The notes: a model not told the origin generated them from the letters alone. Shown: positions 1 to 8,649, counted from the stretch's first letter. The stretch is DNA of 36,621 nt from an uncultured Blautia sp. (GCA_900551075.1 URVB01000037.1:1-36621); one strand, 5' to 3'. Translations and numbers: made by a program.

Positions 1-630
1 GCAGGGCCGAACGGAGGTGGAAAATCCACGTTGGCGAAGGTGATCGCAGGGATTGAGAAGCCTGCGTCAGGACAGATCCTTTGGGATGGGCAGGATATTA
101 CAGACATGTCCATTACAGAACGTGCGAGACTGGGAATCAGCTATGCCTTCCAGCAGCCTGTGCGTTTTAAGGGGGTGACGGTTTTTGACCTGATCCGGCT
201 TGCGGCAGGCAAAGAAATTTCTGTGGCCGGAGCCTGTGAATATCTTTCCAAGGTAGGACTCTGTGCAAAGGATTATATTAAGAGAGAGGTGAATTCCAGC
301 CTTTCCGGCGGTGAGATCAAGCGTATTGAAATTGCGACGATCATGGCGAGAAAGACCAGGATTTCCGTATTTGACGAGCCGGAGGCAGGGATTGATTTGT
401 GGAGCTTCCAGAATCTGATCCAGGTATTTGAAGAAATGCATGATCAGCTTCACGGTTCTATTTTGATCATCTCCCATCAGGAACGTATTTTGAATATTGC
501 AGATGAGATCCTGTTGATCGCAGACGGTGAGCTTGTGAAAAGAGGCTCCAGAAAGGAAATTCTTCCTCAGCTTCTCGGCACCTCCAATGCGGCGGGATTT
601 GCGTGCAAAAAAATGGAAAACGTCAGATAG
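1..630 (+). CDS. sufC: SufC-like Fe-S assembly ATPase (5' end outside window)
   Basis: ABC-type ATPase that powers Fe-S cluster assembly with the SufB/D-like partner encoded next; soluble, cytoplasmic. The reading frame is open from base 1, where a Walker A motif (GPNGGGKST) is already under way, so perhaps 30-40 N-terminal residues are missing. Visible after it are the Q-loop region (YAFQQP), the signature LSGGEIKR, Walker B (ISVFDEPEAGID) and the H-loop (ISHQ). The short lid and the sequence around DEPEAGID fit SufC rather than importer ATPases. Its end is 11 bases before the SufB/D-like start, so the two are one operon. With only one SufB/D-type partner it probably belongs to the reduced SUF-like minimal system (SMS). 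The family call is firm; the SMS assignment is inferred because upstream genes are not visible. Confidence 0.9.
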   Translation, partial: AGPNGGGKSTLAKVIAGIEKPASGQILWDGQDITDMSITERARLGISYAFQQPVRFKGVTVFDLIRLAAGKEISVAGACEYLSKVGLCAKDYIKREVNSSLSGGEIKRIEIATIMARKTRISVFDEPEAGIDLWSFQNLIQVFEEMHDQLHGSILIISHQERILNIADEILLIADGELVKRGSRKEILPQLLGTSNAAGFACKKMENVR

Positions 631-641
631 GAGGCAGGAGC

Positions 642-1559
642 ATGGACGCAATACAGAGAGAATTATTAGAGGCAGTTTCCGGACTGCATGAAATTCCGGC
701 AGGTGCATATAATATCCGCGCCAATGGTGAAAGTGTGGAGCGTAACAGTACAAGTAATATTGAGATTATTCCAAGGGAAGACAAATCCGGCATTGAAATT
801 CATATCAAGCCGGGAACACGCCGCGAGAGTGTGCATATTCCGGTGATTATGAGCAAATCCGGTCTGGAAGAGGTTGTCTATAACGATTTTTATATTGGAG
901 AGGATGCGGATGTAACGATCATTGCAGGCTGCGGTATTCATAACGGCGGCGATGCGGCCAGCCGTCACGATGGAATCCACCGGTTCTTTATAGGCAGAAA
1001 TGCCCATGTCAAGTATGTGGAGAAGCATTATGGAAGCGGTGATGGCAGGGGTGAGCGAATTATGAACCCTGTAACAGAGATTCATCAGGATGAGGACAGC
1101 TTCATGGAGATGGATACCGTTCAGATACGCGGCGTGGATTCCACAAACAGAGAAAACAGAGCCTATCTGAAGGCAGGGGCGAAGCTGGTCGTTATGGAAC
1201 GTCTGATGACGCACGGAACCCAGCACGCAGAAAGCCATTTTGATGTACAGATGGACGGTGAGGATTCGTCTGCGAATGTGGTATCCCGTTCTGTGGCACG
1301 CGGCCGGTCCTATCAGTTGTTCGAATCTCATATATGCGGGAATAACCGTTGCAGCGGGCATACGGAATGTGATGCGATCATCATGGATGATGCAAAGATC
1401 AGTGCCGTGCCGGAGCTTTCAGCGAATCATGTGGATGCGGCGTTGATTCATGAGGCTGCCATAGGCAAGATTGCAGGAGAACAGTTAATCAAGCTGATGA
1501 CTCTGGGATTGACAGAGGCAGAAGCAGAGGAGCAGATCGTAAGCGGATTCTTAAAATAG
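642..1559 (+). CDS. SufB/SufD-like Fe-S cluster scaffold (short form)
   Basis: Scaffold partner of the SufC-like ATPase. The start at 642 is chosen because an AGGAGGCAGGAG ribosome site lies directly before it; this gives 305 residues, much shorter than SufB (about 470) or SufD (about 420). The middle is rich in short beta-strand repeats, as in the SufBD beta-helix, and the C-terminal end (NHVDAALIHEAAIGKI, then a helical GLTEAEAEEQIVSGF tail) is the SufB/D signature that contacts SufC. Cysteines occur in the GNNRCSGHTEC segment. A single short SufB/D protein next to SufC is the arrangement of the minimal SMS system of anaerobes and archaea. No SufS, SufU or SufD gene follows, which supports that reading. 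Which residue carries the nascent cluster cannot be told from sequence alone. Confidence 0.85.
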   Translation: MDAIQRELLEAVSGLHEIPAGAYNIRANGESVERNSTSNIEIIPREDKSGIEIHIKPGTRRESVHIPVIMSKSGLEEVVYNDFYIGEDADVTIIAGCGIHNGGDAASRHDGIHRFFIGRNAHVKYVEKHYGSGDGRGERIMNPVTEIHQDEDSFMEMDTVQIRGVDSTNRENRAYLKAGAKLVVMERLMTHGTQHAESHFDVQMDGEDSSANVVSRSVARGRSYQLFESHICGNNRCSGHTECDAIIMDDAKISAVPELSANHVDAALIHEAAIGKIAGEQLIKLMTLGLTEAEAEEQIVSGFLK

Positions 1560-1567
1560 GTGAATAC

Positions 1568-2236
1568 ATGGATGAACGGGATTTAAGAGAAAAACATGAG
1601 TCAGATTTGACAAAAAAAGAAAAACGGCTGCTGGAAAAGCAGAAATTGTCGGGCATGAGTTTCATAGGAAAGCTGGAATATATCTGGATGTATTATAAGT
1701 CTTTGATTTTTGGAGTGATTGCCGCGGTCATTCTGGCCGCAGTAGTGGTCAATTCTTATCAGAATGCAAAGACGAAATCAATTCTGTCGATTGCGGTAGT
1801 CAATGCGGGAGAGAGCGACACGGAAGCATTTGCCGCGGAGATTCGGGATTTTTTCGGCAGTACGGACAAATATGAAAAGGTGGATATTCTTACGAACATC
1901 ATGACGGATGCGGAAGGGAAAAACTTTGTCCAGTATGGAGAGATGGCATTTCTGACCCAAATTCATGCAGATGCCATAGATGTGGTGCTGATGCCGGAGC
2001 CATTGTATGAATCTCTTAAGGATGAGCAGCTTTTTGCTGACCTTCGGGAGGTATTGGATGAGGAAACCTACGAAGCCTTTGGGGATAAGATTGATGAGAT
2101 GCATATAACAGCAGACAAAGATGTGCTGAGCGGACATTTGTCCCTTATGTATGAGCCGGTTGCGGTTTGTGTAATATGGGGTGCGGCCAATATGGAAAAT
2201 GCTGCCGAATGGCTTGCCTCCCTGACCCGAAATTAA
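1568..2236 (+). CDS. Unknown single-pass membrane protein, 222 aa
   Basis: No family recognised. The first 40 residues are highly charged (many K and E), followed by one hydrophobic segment at about residues 46-63, then a soluble domain of about 155 residues. The charge pattern suggests N-terminus inside and the C-terminal domain outside. It starts 8 bases after the SufB/D-like stop with a GGTG-type site upstream and ends in a clear terminator, so it is the last gene of the Suf operon. Co-transcription with Fe-S assembly does not by itself establish a role there. The C-terminal part, with acidic segments such as LREVLDEETYEAFGDKIDEM, could fold like a small periplasmic-binding-type domain, but this is a guess. 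Confidence 0.7.
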   Translation: MDERDLREKHESDLTKKEKRLLEKQKLSGMSFIGKLEYIWMYYKSLIFGVIAAVILAAVVVNSYQNAKTKSILSIAVVNAGESDTEAFAAEIRDFFGSTDKYEKVDILTNIMTDAEGKNFVQYGEMAFLTQIHADAIDVVLMPEPLYESLKDEQLFADLREVLDEETYEAFGDKIDEMHITADKDVLSGHLSLMYEPVAVCVIWGAANMENAAEWLASLTRN

Positions 2237-2239
2237 AAA

Positions 2240-2279
2240 ATGCCAGGCGTTTACTTCCGGTAAGATGCCTGGTATTTTT
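2240..2279 (+). terminator. Rho-independent terminator after the Suf operon
   Basis: The stem is ATGCCAGGC against GCCTGGTAT, with an inner TTAC/GGTAA extension, followed by a T run (TATTTTTG). It begins 4 bases after the stop of the unknown membrane protein and separates that operon from larE. Confidence 0.85.
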
Positions 2280-2325
2280 GGCTTCACAGGATAGAGCTCC
2301 GTTTTTCAGAATGACGCAGGGGGGA

Positions 2326-2354
2326 TTGTTTTTTGTTGGAAATACAGATATAAT
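2326..2354 (+). promoter_or_regulatory. Sigma-A-type promoter for larE and galactosidase
   Basis: TTGTTT, a 17-base spacer and a perfect TATAAT lie 22 bases upstream of the larE start. It is placed between a terminator and the gene, as expected for a new transcription unit. Confidence 0.65.
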
Positions 2355-2375
2355 GTTACAGGAGAAGGAGTAAAA

Positions 2376-3188
2376 ATGCAGCAGATATCAGAAGAGAAAA
2401 AAAAAGAACTGAAAAAATATATGGAAAAGGTCTGCATCCGGGATGTATGTGTGGCCTTTTCCGGTGGTGTGGATTCCAGCCTTGTTCTTGTTATGGCATG
2501 TGAAGCAGCACAGAAAACGGGAAAACAGGTATATGCCCTGACTATGGATACGGTTCTGCATCCAAGGGCAGATGTGGAGATCGCCGGACAGGTTCTGGAG
2601 AGAACGACGGCAGTCCATAAGGTCCTGACGTTGGATGAGCTGGCAGTACCGGAAATTCGGATGAATCCCAGGGACCGCTGTTATTTGTGCAAAAAGGAGC
2701 TGTATTCAAGGATGCTGGATTTTGCGAAGGGGAAGCATGTGTCTGTTCTTCTGGAGGGCAGCAATGAGGATGATCTGCATGTGTACAGGCCGGGACTCCG
2801 TGCGGTCAGGGAGCTCGGCGTAAAGAGTCCTCTTGCGGAATGCGGGATAAAAAAGGCAGAGGTAAGGCTGCTGGCAGCGGAGTACGGAATTCCAGTGGCC
2901 AACAGACCTTCCTCACCGTGTCTGGCCACACGTCTGCCTTATGGTGCAGAGCTTGATTTGAAGCTGCTCAGGCAGATCGACAGGGCGGAGGAAGCGCTTC
3001 GAAAAGCAGGCTTTGGAAACGTCCGTGTCCGTGTGCATGGCCGGATCACACGTTTAGAGCTGGACACAGAGCAGTTTCCGGAGGTGATGAAAGAGAGGAA
3101 ACAGATACTGGAAATATTAAAGAGTTTAGGGTTTTTATATATCACCCTGGACCTGGAGGGCTTTCGAAGCGGCAGCATGGATCTATGA
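2376..3188 (+). CDS. larE: LarE-type ATP-dependent sulfur transferase
   Basis: PP-loop ATPase of the LarE family, which adenylates and thiolates the nicotinate-derived precursor of the nickel-pincer nucleotide cofactor. The PP-loop SGGVDSS is at residues 29-35, and the family segments EGSNEDDLHVYRPG and NRPSSPCLATRLPYG are present. The start follows GGAGAAGGAG. Three cysteines stand out: C102 and C105 (CYLC) and C182 (SPCLATR). LarE proteins with one cysteine sacrifice its sulfur, while those with this three-cysteine set are known to bind a [4Fe-4S] cluster, so this one is probably the cluster type. No larA, larB or larC is in the window. The gene lies 21 bases before the galactosidase coding start; a functional link between them is not obvious. 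Confidence 0.88.
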   Translation: MQQISEEKKKELKKYMEKVCIRDVCVAFSGGVDSSLVLVMACEAAQKTGKQVYALTMDTVLHPRADVEIAGQVLERTTAVHKVLTLDELAVPEIRMNPRDRCYLCKKELYSRMLDFAKGKHVSVLLEGSNEDDLHVYRPGLRAVRELGVKSPLAECGIKKAEVRLLAAEYGIPVANRPSSPCLATRLPYGAELDLKLLRQIDRAEEALRKAGFGNVRVRVHGRITRLELDTEQFPEVMKERKQILEILKSLGFLYITLDLEGFRSGSMDL

Positions 3189-3209
3189 TAGGAAATGGAG
3201 AAAAGATTT

Positions 3210-5432
3210 ATGAGTATTATTTTTCATGAAAAGTGCGGTGTTTTTCATTTATTCAACGAAAGTATCAGTTATATCATGATGGTTCTTCCGAATGGCCATA
3301 TGGGACAGCTTTATTTCGGCAAAAGGATTCACGACAGAGAGGATTTTTCATATTTAATGGAGCTGGCGGCAAGGCCGATGACCTCCTGCGTGTTTGAGGA
3401 TGACAATAAATTTTCTTTGGAGCATGTGAAGCAGGAATATGGGGTATACGGAACGACGGACTATAAGCATCCGGCTGTGGAAATACTGCAGAAAAACGGC
3501 AGCCGATGCTCGGATTTTCAATATCAGAGTTATGAGGTGAGACCTGGTAAGCCGAAGCTTTCGGGCCTTCCTGCAATCTACACGGAATCAGATGAGGAGG
3601 CGGAAACTCTGGTACTGCATGTCAGAGATTCCCTGACAGGAGTTGCGATGGAGCTTTTTTATACCATTTTCCGGGAGGGAGGCTCTCTGGCCAGAAGTGT
3701 CCGTATCATCAATCAGGGAACGGACAGTGTGCAGATTACGAGAGCTATGAGCCTCTGCTTGGATCTGCCGGATTATCAGTATGATTGGATACAGTTTTCC
3801 GGAGCATGGGCGAGAGAACGTCATCTGAAAACAAGAAGACTGGAGTATGGAATTCAGGCAGTGGACAGTCTGCGGGGGCATTCTTCCCATGAGCATAATC
3901 CGTTTGTGATCCTGAAACGTCCAAAAGCAGATGAGTTTCAGGGAGAAGCGATTGGCTTCAGCCTGATCTACAGCGGGAATTTTCTTGCGCAGGCAGAGGT
4001 GGACAACCATGATATGACAAGAGTGCTACTGGGAATACACCCGTTCGGTTTCCAATGGCTGCTGGAGCCGGGACAGAGCTTTCAGACACCGGAGGCTGTC
4101 ATGGTATATACGGACCAGGGACTGAACCATATGAGCCAGACCTTCCATAAGCTGTATCAGAAGCGGTTGGCGAGAGGCTATTGGCGTGACCGGGCGCGTC
4201 CGATCCTGCTTAATAACTGGGAGGCAACGTATTTTGATTTTACACATGACCGTCTTGTGGAAATTGCCAAAAAAGCAAAGGATTGCGGTGTGGAGCTGTT
4301 TGTACTGGATGACGGCTGGTTTGGCGCACGCAGTCACGAGCGTGCAGGTCTGGGCGACTGGGCGGCAAACAGAGACCGTCTGCCCGGCGGTATTACAGGC
4401 ATTGCCGAAAAAATAGAGGAATTGGGCATGAAATTCGGGCTTTGGTTTGAGCCTGAAATGGTGAATGCGGATTCCGATTTGTATCGGGCACATCCGGACT
4501 GGATTCTGAAAACCCCGGGGAGAACTATTTCTCATGGACGTTTTCAGTATGTGCTTGATTTTTCAAGAAAAGAAGTCGTAGATTGCATCTATCAGATGAT
4601 GGCAAAGATTTTAAGGGAAGCAAAAGTATCTTACATAAAATGGGACATGAACAGAAGCATTACGGAGTGTTTCAGCGCAGCACTTTCTCCGGAGCATCAG
4701 GGAGAGGTATTTCACAGATATATTCTGGGTGTCTACGATCTTTATGAACGATTGACTTCAGAGTTTCCGCGGGTTCTCTTTGAGTCCTGCGCGAGCGGAG
4801 GCGGGCGTTTTGATCCGGGACTGCTTTATTATGCACCGCAGGGCTGGACAAGTGATGACTCCGATGCGGTGGAGCGGCTGAAAATTCAGTACGGGACCTC
4901 CCTCTGTTATCCGGTCAGCTGCATGGGCAGTCATGTTTCGGCTGTTCCAAACCATCAGGTCCACAGGAATACCCCGCTTTACACAAGAGCGAATGTTGCA
5001 TATTTCGGGACCTTTGGCTATGAGCTGGACTTAAACAGGCTGACCAGGGAGGAGCAGGAGGAAGTCAGGGAGCAGATTCGCTTTATGAAGGAATACCGGG
5101 AGATTCTGCAGTATGGAACCTTTTATCGGTTGGAAAGTCCTTTTGAGGGAAACGTTACCGGCTGGATGTCTGTGAGCGAGGATAAGAAAACGGCAGTTGT
5201 GGGCTGGTACCGGGTTCTGAACAGTGCGAATCCACCGTTTACAAGAATGCGTCTTATGGGTCTGGAACCGGAATTCTATTATGAAATTGAAGGTTTGGAG
5301 AATGGACGTTACGGTGATGATCTGATGCATATCGGATTATGCACAGCCGACTGTTCGGAGGGTGCGGAAACTGCCGGCAAAAGTCCGGCAGGCGACTATC
5401 ATTCCAGAGTGTATGTCCTGAAAGCCAAATAG
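3210..5432 (+). CDS. GH36 alpha-galactosidase, 740 aa
   Basis: Retaining alpha-galactosidase that removes terminal alpha-1,6-galactose from melibiose, raffinose-type sugars and galactomannans. No signal peptide is seen, so it acts in the cytoplasm on imported oligosaccharides. The GH36 layout is complete: N-terminal beta-sandwich, (beta/alpha)8 barrel from about residue 325 (LLNNWEATYFDF, VLDDGWFG, GLWFEPEMV), and a C-terminal beta domain. The nucleophile is D479 in YIKWDMNR and the likely acid/base is D549 in WTSDDSDAVERL. Length is normal. I prefer the ATG at 3210, which has a GGAGAAAAG site, over an ATG at 3195 with poor spacing. No sugar transporter or regulator adjoins it; it shares a transcript with larE. 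Confidence 0.95.
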   Translation: MSIIFHEKCGVFHLFNESISYIMMVLPNGHMGQLYFGKRIHDREDFSYLMELAARPMTSCVFEDDNKFSLEHVKQEYGVYGTTDYKHPAVEILQKNGSRCSDFQYQSYEVRPGKPKLSGLPAIYTESDEEAETLVLHVRDSLTGVAMELFYTIFREGGSLARSVRIINQGTDSVQITRAMSLCLDLPDYQYDWIQFSGAWARERHLKTRRLEYGIQAVDSLRGHSSHEHNPFVILKRPKADEFQGEAIGFSLIYSGNFLAQAEVDNHDMTRVLLGIHPFGFQWLLEPGQSFQTPEAVMVYTDQGLNHMSQTFHKLYQKRLARGYWRDRARPILLNNWEATYFDFTHDRLVEIAKKAKDCGVELFVLDDGWFGARSHERAGLGDWAANRDRLPGGITGIAEKIEELGMKFGLWFEPEMVNADSDLYRAHPDWILKTPGRTISHGRFQYVLDFSRKEVVDCIYQMMAKILREAKVSYIKWDMNRSITECFSAALSPEHQGEVFHRYILGVYDLYERLTSEFPRVLFESCASGGGRFDPGLLYYAPQGWTSDDSDAVERLKIQYGTSLCYPVSCMGSHVSAVPNHQVHRNTPLYTRANVAYFGTFGYELDLNRLTREEQEEVREQIRFMKEYREILQYGTFYRLESPFEGNVTGWMSVSEDKKTAVVGWYRVLNSANPPFTRMRLMGLEPEFYYEIEGLENGRYGDDLMHIGLCTADCSEGAETAGKSPAGDYHSRVYVLKAK

Positions 5433-5456
5433 AACGGAAAACTGTTGACAAACCTT

Positions 5457-5522
5457 AAAATCCCCATCTTTATGGTATGCATGCAGAACCACTGTGCGGA
5501 TACATAAAGTCAGGGGATTTTT
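5457..5522 (+). terminator. Long interrupted hairpin before the MATE gene (terminator or attenuator)
   Basis: AAAATCCCC at 5457-5465 pairs with GGGGATTTT at 5513-5521, and just inside it TTTATG pairs with CATAAA. The 3' arm runs into a T-rich stretch (GGGGATTTTTCTT), so it can end transcription from the galactosidase. A TTGACA hexamer sits just before it at 5445-5450, but I see no convincing -10 at normal distance. The hairpin ends only about 20 bases before the MATE start, so it could also control that gene. Confidence 0.5.
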
Positions 5523-5540
5523 CTTATGGGAGGAATTATG

Positions 5541-6923
5541 ATGAAAAAATTTATTGGTGATAAAAAATTTTATCTTATGGTGTTGGGAATTGCCGTCCCA
5601 ATTATGATTCAAAACGGAATTACAAATTTCGTCAGCTTACTGGACAATATTATGGTTGGCCAGGTAGGTACGGAGCAGATGTCAGGGGTTGCCATTGTTA
5701 ACCAGTTGATTTTTGTCTATAATCTCTGTATTTTTGGCGGCCTCTCAGGAGCCGGAATATTTACAGCGCAGTATTACGGGCAGAAGGATGATGAGGGAAT
5801 CCGTCACACCTTCCGGTATAAGATTTGGATGGCGGTCATTTTAACTTCAATGGCGGTAGCCCTGTTTCTTGCCGCCGGAGAACCGTTGATCCAAATGTAC
5901 TTAAACGGAAGCAGTGATGGAGGAGATCTTCAAGCAACACTTTTATATGGAAAACAATACCTTTGGATCATGCTTTTGGGACTGCCCCCATTTATGATGG
6001 TACAGATTTATGCAAGTACCCTTAGAGAATGCGGAGAGACTGTTGTTCCCATGAAGGCCGGTATAGCGGCGGTGTTTGTGAATCTGGCATTTAACTACCT
6101 GCTCATATACGGAAAATTTGGTTTCCCGCGTATGGGCGTTGCCGGCGCTGCACTGGCAACAGTGCTTTCCCGGTATGTGGAAGCGGTGATCGTCCTGTGC
6201 TGGACGCATAAAAATAAAGAAAAGAACAGCTATATTGTCGGTGTTTACCGCACTCTGAAGGTTCCGCCTGCCTTGACCGGCAAGCTGCTTATAAAGGGCT
6301 TTCCGCTTTTGCTCAATGAGACACTCTGGGCGGCTGCAATGGCCATGCTGACACAGTGTTATTCCGTACGGGGATTAAGCGTGGTTGCAGGACTGAACAT
6401 TTCCAATACGATAAATAATCTTTTCAATGTGGTGTTCATTGCATTGGGAGATTCTGTGGCGATTATCGTGGGGCAGCTTCTGGGCGCAGGAAAAATGCGG
6501 GAGGCGAGAGATACGGATAATAAGATGATTGCGTTTTCTGTTGTCTGCTGTACCTTTGTAGCAATGGTGATGCTTGCAATCTCTCCTCTGTTTCCAAGAA
6601 TGTACAATACAACAGCTCAGGCGAGGACGCTGGCCAGTCGCTTCATTATTATCCAGGCCATCTTTATGCCCCAGAACGCCTTTCTTCATGCTGCTTATTT
6701 TACACTGCGTTCCGGAGGGAAGACTTTGGTGACCTTTTTCTTTGACAGCGTATTTATCTGGTGCGTGAGCGTACCGATTGCTTATTTCCTGAGCAGATAT
6801 ACAGATCTGTATGTTGTATATATTCTGGCTATGGTGCAGGTCGGGGACTGGATAAAATGTGCGATAGGTTTTGTCCTGGTAAAGAAAGGCGTATGGATTC
6901 AAAATATTGTTTCAAAAGAGTAA
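5541..6923 (+). CDS. MATE-family multidrug/sodium antiporter
   Basis: Membrane exporter of the MATE family (NorM/DinF-like), which uses a sodium or proton gradient to expel cationic or toxic organic compounds. About 12 hydrophobic segments in two similar halves are visible; the first half carries the typical NFVSLLDNIMVGQVG and GLSGAGIFTAQYYGQ motifs. The 460-residue length is normal. GGGAGGA at 5528-5534 sets the start at 5541 (MKKFIGDKKF) rather than the upstream ATG at 5526, which overlaps that site. It is a single-gene unit between the hairpin at 5457 and the terminator at 6979. The substrate cannot be named from sequence. Confidence 0.92.
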   Translation: MKKFIGDKKFYLMVLGIAVPIMIQNGITNFVSLLDNIMVGQVGTEQMSGVAIVNQLIFVYNLCIFGGLSGAGIFTAQYYGQKDDEGIRHTFRYKIWMAVILTSMAVALFLAAGEPLIQMYLNGSSDGGDLQATLLYGKQYLWIMLLGLPPFMMVQIYASTLRECGETVVPMKAGIAAVFVNLAFNYLLIYGKFGFPRMGVAGAALATVLSRYVEAVIVLCWTHKNKEKNSYIVGVYRTLKVPPALTGKLLIKGFPLLLNETLWAAAMAMLTQCYSVRGLSVVAGLNISNTINNLFNVVFIALGDSVAIIVGQLLGAGKMREARDTDNKMIAFSVVCCTFVAMVMLAISPLFPRMYNTTAQARTLASRFIIIQAIFMPQNAFLHAAYFTLRSGGKTLVTFFFDSVFIWCVSVPIAYFLSRYTDLYVVYILAMVQVGDWIKCAIGFVLVKKGVWIQNIVSKE

Positions 6924-6978
6924 AACGGTAAATAAGACTGAAAATGGTGCTTCGTGTCAGATCAATGGGAATTTTTGA

Positions 6979-7009
6979 GGCGTGTTTGAATCCAAACACG
7001 CCCTTTTTT
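6979..7009 (+). terminator. Rho-independent terminator after the MATE gene
   Basis: A perfect 10-base stem, GGCGTGTTTG/CAAACACGCC with loop AATC, is followed by six T after the closing C. It stands between two convergent units. The opposite strand lacks a T run after the stem, so it mainly serves the plus strand. Confidence 0.9.
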
Positions 7010-7040
7010 CGTTTATATATATGAAAGCAGTCCAAGTACA

Positions 7041-7838
7041 TCAGATGTGCTTCCGGTACCGCTTTTCCAAAAGGTTCAGGAGTCCGTAAAGAACCATGGC
7101 GATGACGCACAGGATGACAATGGACATCAGTACCCAGGTGAGCTTGAACGTTTGGCTTCCATAAATGATCAGGTAGCCAAGGCCCTGCCGGGCGCCGATA
7201 AATTCCCCTATTATGACGCCGACCAGGCAGAGTCCGATGTTTACCTTCATAACACTCAGAATCAAGGGGATGGATGAAGGCAGGACAATTTTTAGAAGTT
7301 CGTCTTTTTTGGTACCGCCGAGGGTGGCGATCAGCTTCCGCTTTTCCGGATCCACCTCCTGGAAACCGGTGTACAGGTTGATGACAGAACCAAAGATAGC
7401 TACGGAAATTCCTGCAACCACAATGGTCCGCTCATTGGCACCCAGCCATACAATCAGCAGAGGTGCCAGAGCGGATTTCGGAAGGCTGTTTAGTACCACC
7501 AGATAGGGCTCCAGGATGCGCGAAAGCTTCGGAGAAGACCATAAAAGTACGGCAGTTCCGATTCCAAGCAGGACCACAATAAGGAAGCTCAGCAGGGTTT
7601 CGGTCAGGGTAATTCCAATGTGGGTAAAAAGGGACTGGTCCATGCACATCTGTACAAAGGTTCGGGTAATCTGAGTCGGGCTGCTGAAGATAAAAGAGTC
7701 GATCCAGCCAAGGCGGGCTGATATTTCCCAGAGTGCTAAAAAGCACAGAAAGATCAGAAGTCTTGCAATGGCAATGAATTGTTTCTCATGCTTTTGGCGC
7801 AGAAGATATTGTTTCTGTGCAGAGGAAAGTTCAGGCAT
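7041..7838 (-). CDS. ABC transporter permease, NitT/TauT family
   Basis: Inner-membrane permease of the SsuC/TauC/ThiX type. About six membrane segments are seen, and the family loop that contacts the ATPase, VGVIIGEFIGARQGLGYLI, is near the C-terminus. The start has a GGAG site 10 bases upstream, and the first 8 bases overlap the 3' end of the ATPase gene, so the two are translationally coupled. Family members import sulfonates, nitrate, taurine or thiamine precursors. Nothing here decides which: no periplasmic binding protein and no metabolic gene of those pathways adjoins, and no thiamine riboswitch was recognised in the leader. Confidence 0.9.
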   Translation of the reverse strand: MPELSSAQKQYLLRQKHEKQFIAIARLLIFLCFLALWEISARLGWIDSFIFSSPTQITRTFVQMCMDQSLFTHIGITLTETLLSFLIVVLLGIGTAVLLWSSPKLSRILEPYLVVLNSLPKSALAPLLIVWLGANERTIVVAGISVAIFGSVINLYTGFQEVDPEKRKLIATLGGTKKDELLKIVLPSSIPLILSVMKVNIGLCLVGVIIGEFIGARQGLGYLIIYGSQTFKLTWVLMSIVILCVIAMVLYGLLNLLEKRYRKHI

Positions 7839-8598
7839 TTTGGTTCAGCTCCTTCCAGATAAGATTAAAATAGGATTTGAAATTGGGAGCATTTCTGGAT
7901 GAAAGAGGCGTCCTGTTTTCGATATCCAGTTTAATGGGAATGATGCGCTGTACAGTTGCGGGTCTTGCAGAAAGGATGATCACCCGGTCCGCCATGCTTA
8001 TGGCTTCGGAAATATCATGGGTTACGAGGATTGCGGGTTTTCCCTCTTTTTTGAGGATTTTTCCGATGTCATCGCTGACATTCAGACGTGTTTGGTAATC
8101 CAGAGCAGAAAACGGCTCATCCAGAAGCAGAAGATCCGGCTTCAGTGCAAGTGTACGGATCAGAGCAGCCCTTTGACGCATGCCCCCGGAGAGCTGGGAA
8201 GGACGGGAGTTTCGGAATTTGTCCAAACCGTAAGTAGCGAGCATTTCGTCAATAAAGGCAAGCTTTTCGGGGGTCAGTTCCTTTCGGATTTCCAGCCCCA
8301 GCAGCACGTTTTTATAGATGCTGCGCCATTCGAGCAGATGGTCTTTCTGCAGCATATAGCCAATGCGGGAGTTTTTAGAACTTACAGGTTCTCCCTCCAT
8401 AAGGATTTCGCCCTGTTCTGTCTGGAAAAGGCCGCATATTAAATTCAGCAGAGTGGATTTTCCGCATCCGGAGGGACCTACGATGGCGAGAAACTCACAG
8501 GGCATTAATTCAAATGATATATGAGAAAGGGCAGCAGTCTCCCCTGAAATCGTGTGGTAGGAAAGAGAAATATCTCTGACTTCCAGAAGTGGATTCAT
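7831..8598 (-). CDS. ABC transporter ATP-binding protein, NitT/TauT family
   Basis: ATPase partner of the downstream permease, closest in type to SsuB/TauB/ThiZ. Walker A is GPSGCGKST, the signature is LSGGMRQRAALIRTLA, Walker B is LLLLDEPFSALD and the switch histidine is in VTHDISEA. The ATG at 8598 (MNPLLEVRDI) is preceded by GGAGGTAAAATC and gives 255 residues, the usual size; an upstream in-frame start would add 27 residues of non-family sequence. It is the first gene of a two-gene minus-strand operon. The absence of a substrate-binding protein means either that one is encoded elsewhere or that the system is degenerate. Confidence 0.92.
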   Translation of the reverse strand: MNPLLEVRDISLSYHTISGETAALSHISFELMPCEFLAIVGPSGCGKSTLLNLICGLFQTEQGEILMEGEPVSSKNSRIGYMLQKDHLLEWRSIYKNVLLGLEIRKELTPEKLAFIDEMLATYGLDKFRNSRPSQLSGGMRQRAALIRTLALKPDLLLLDEPFSALDYQTRLNVSDDIGKILKKEGKPAILVTHDISEAISMADRVIILSARPATVQRIIPIKLDIENRTPLSSRNAPNFKSYFNLIWKELNQNA

Positions 8599-8649
8599 GA
8601 TTTTACCTCCATTTTTGTATATTTTATGATATGCTTTTCGGTACCATTG

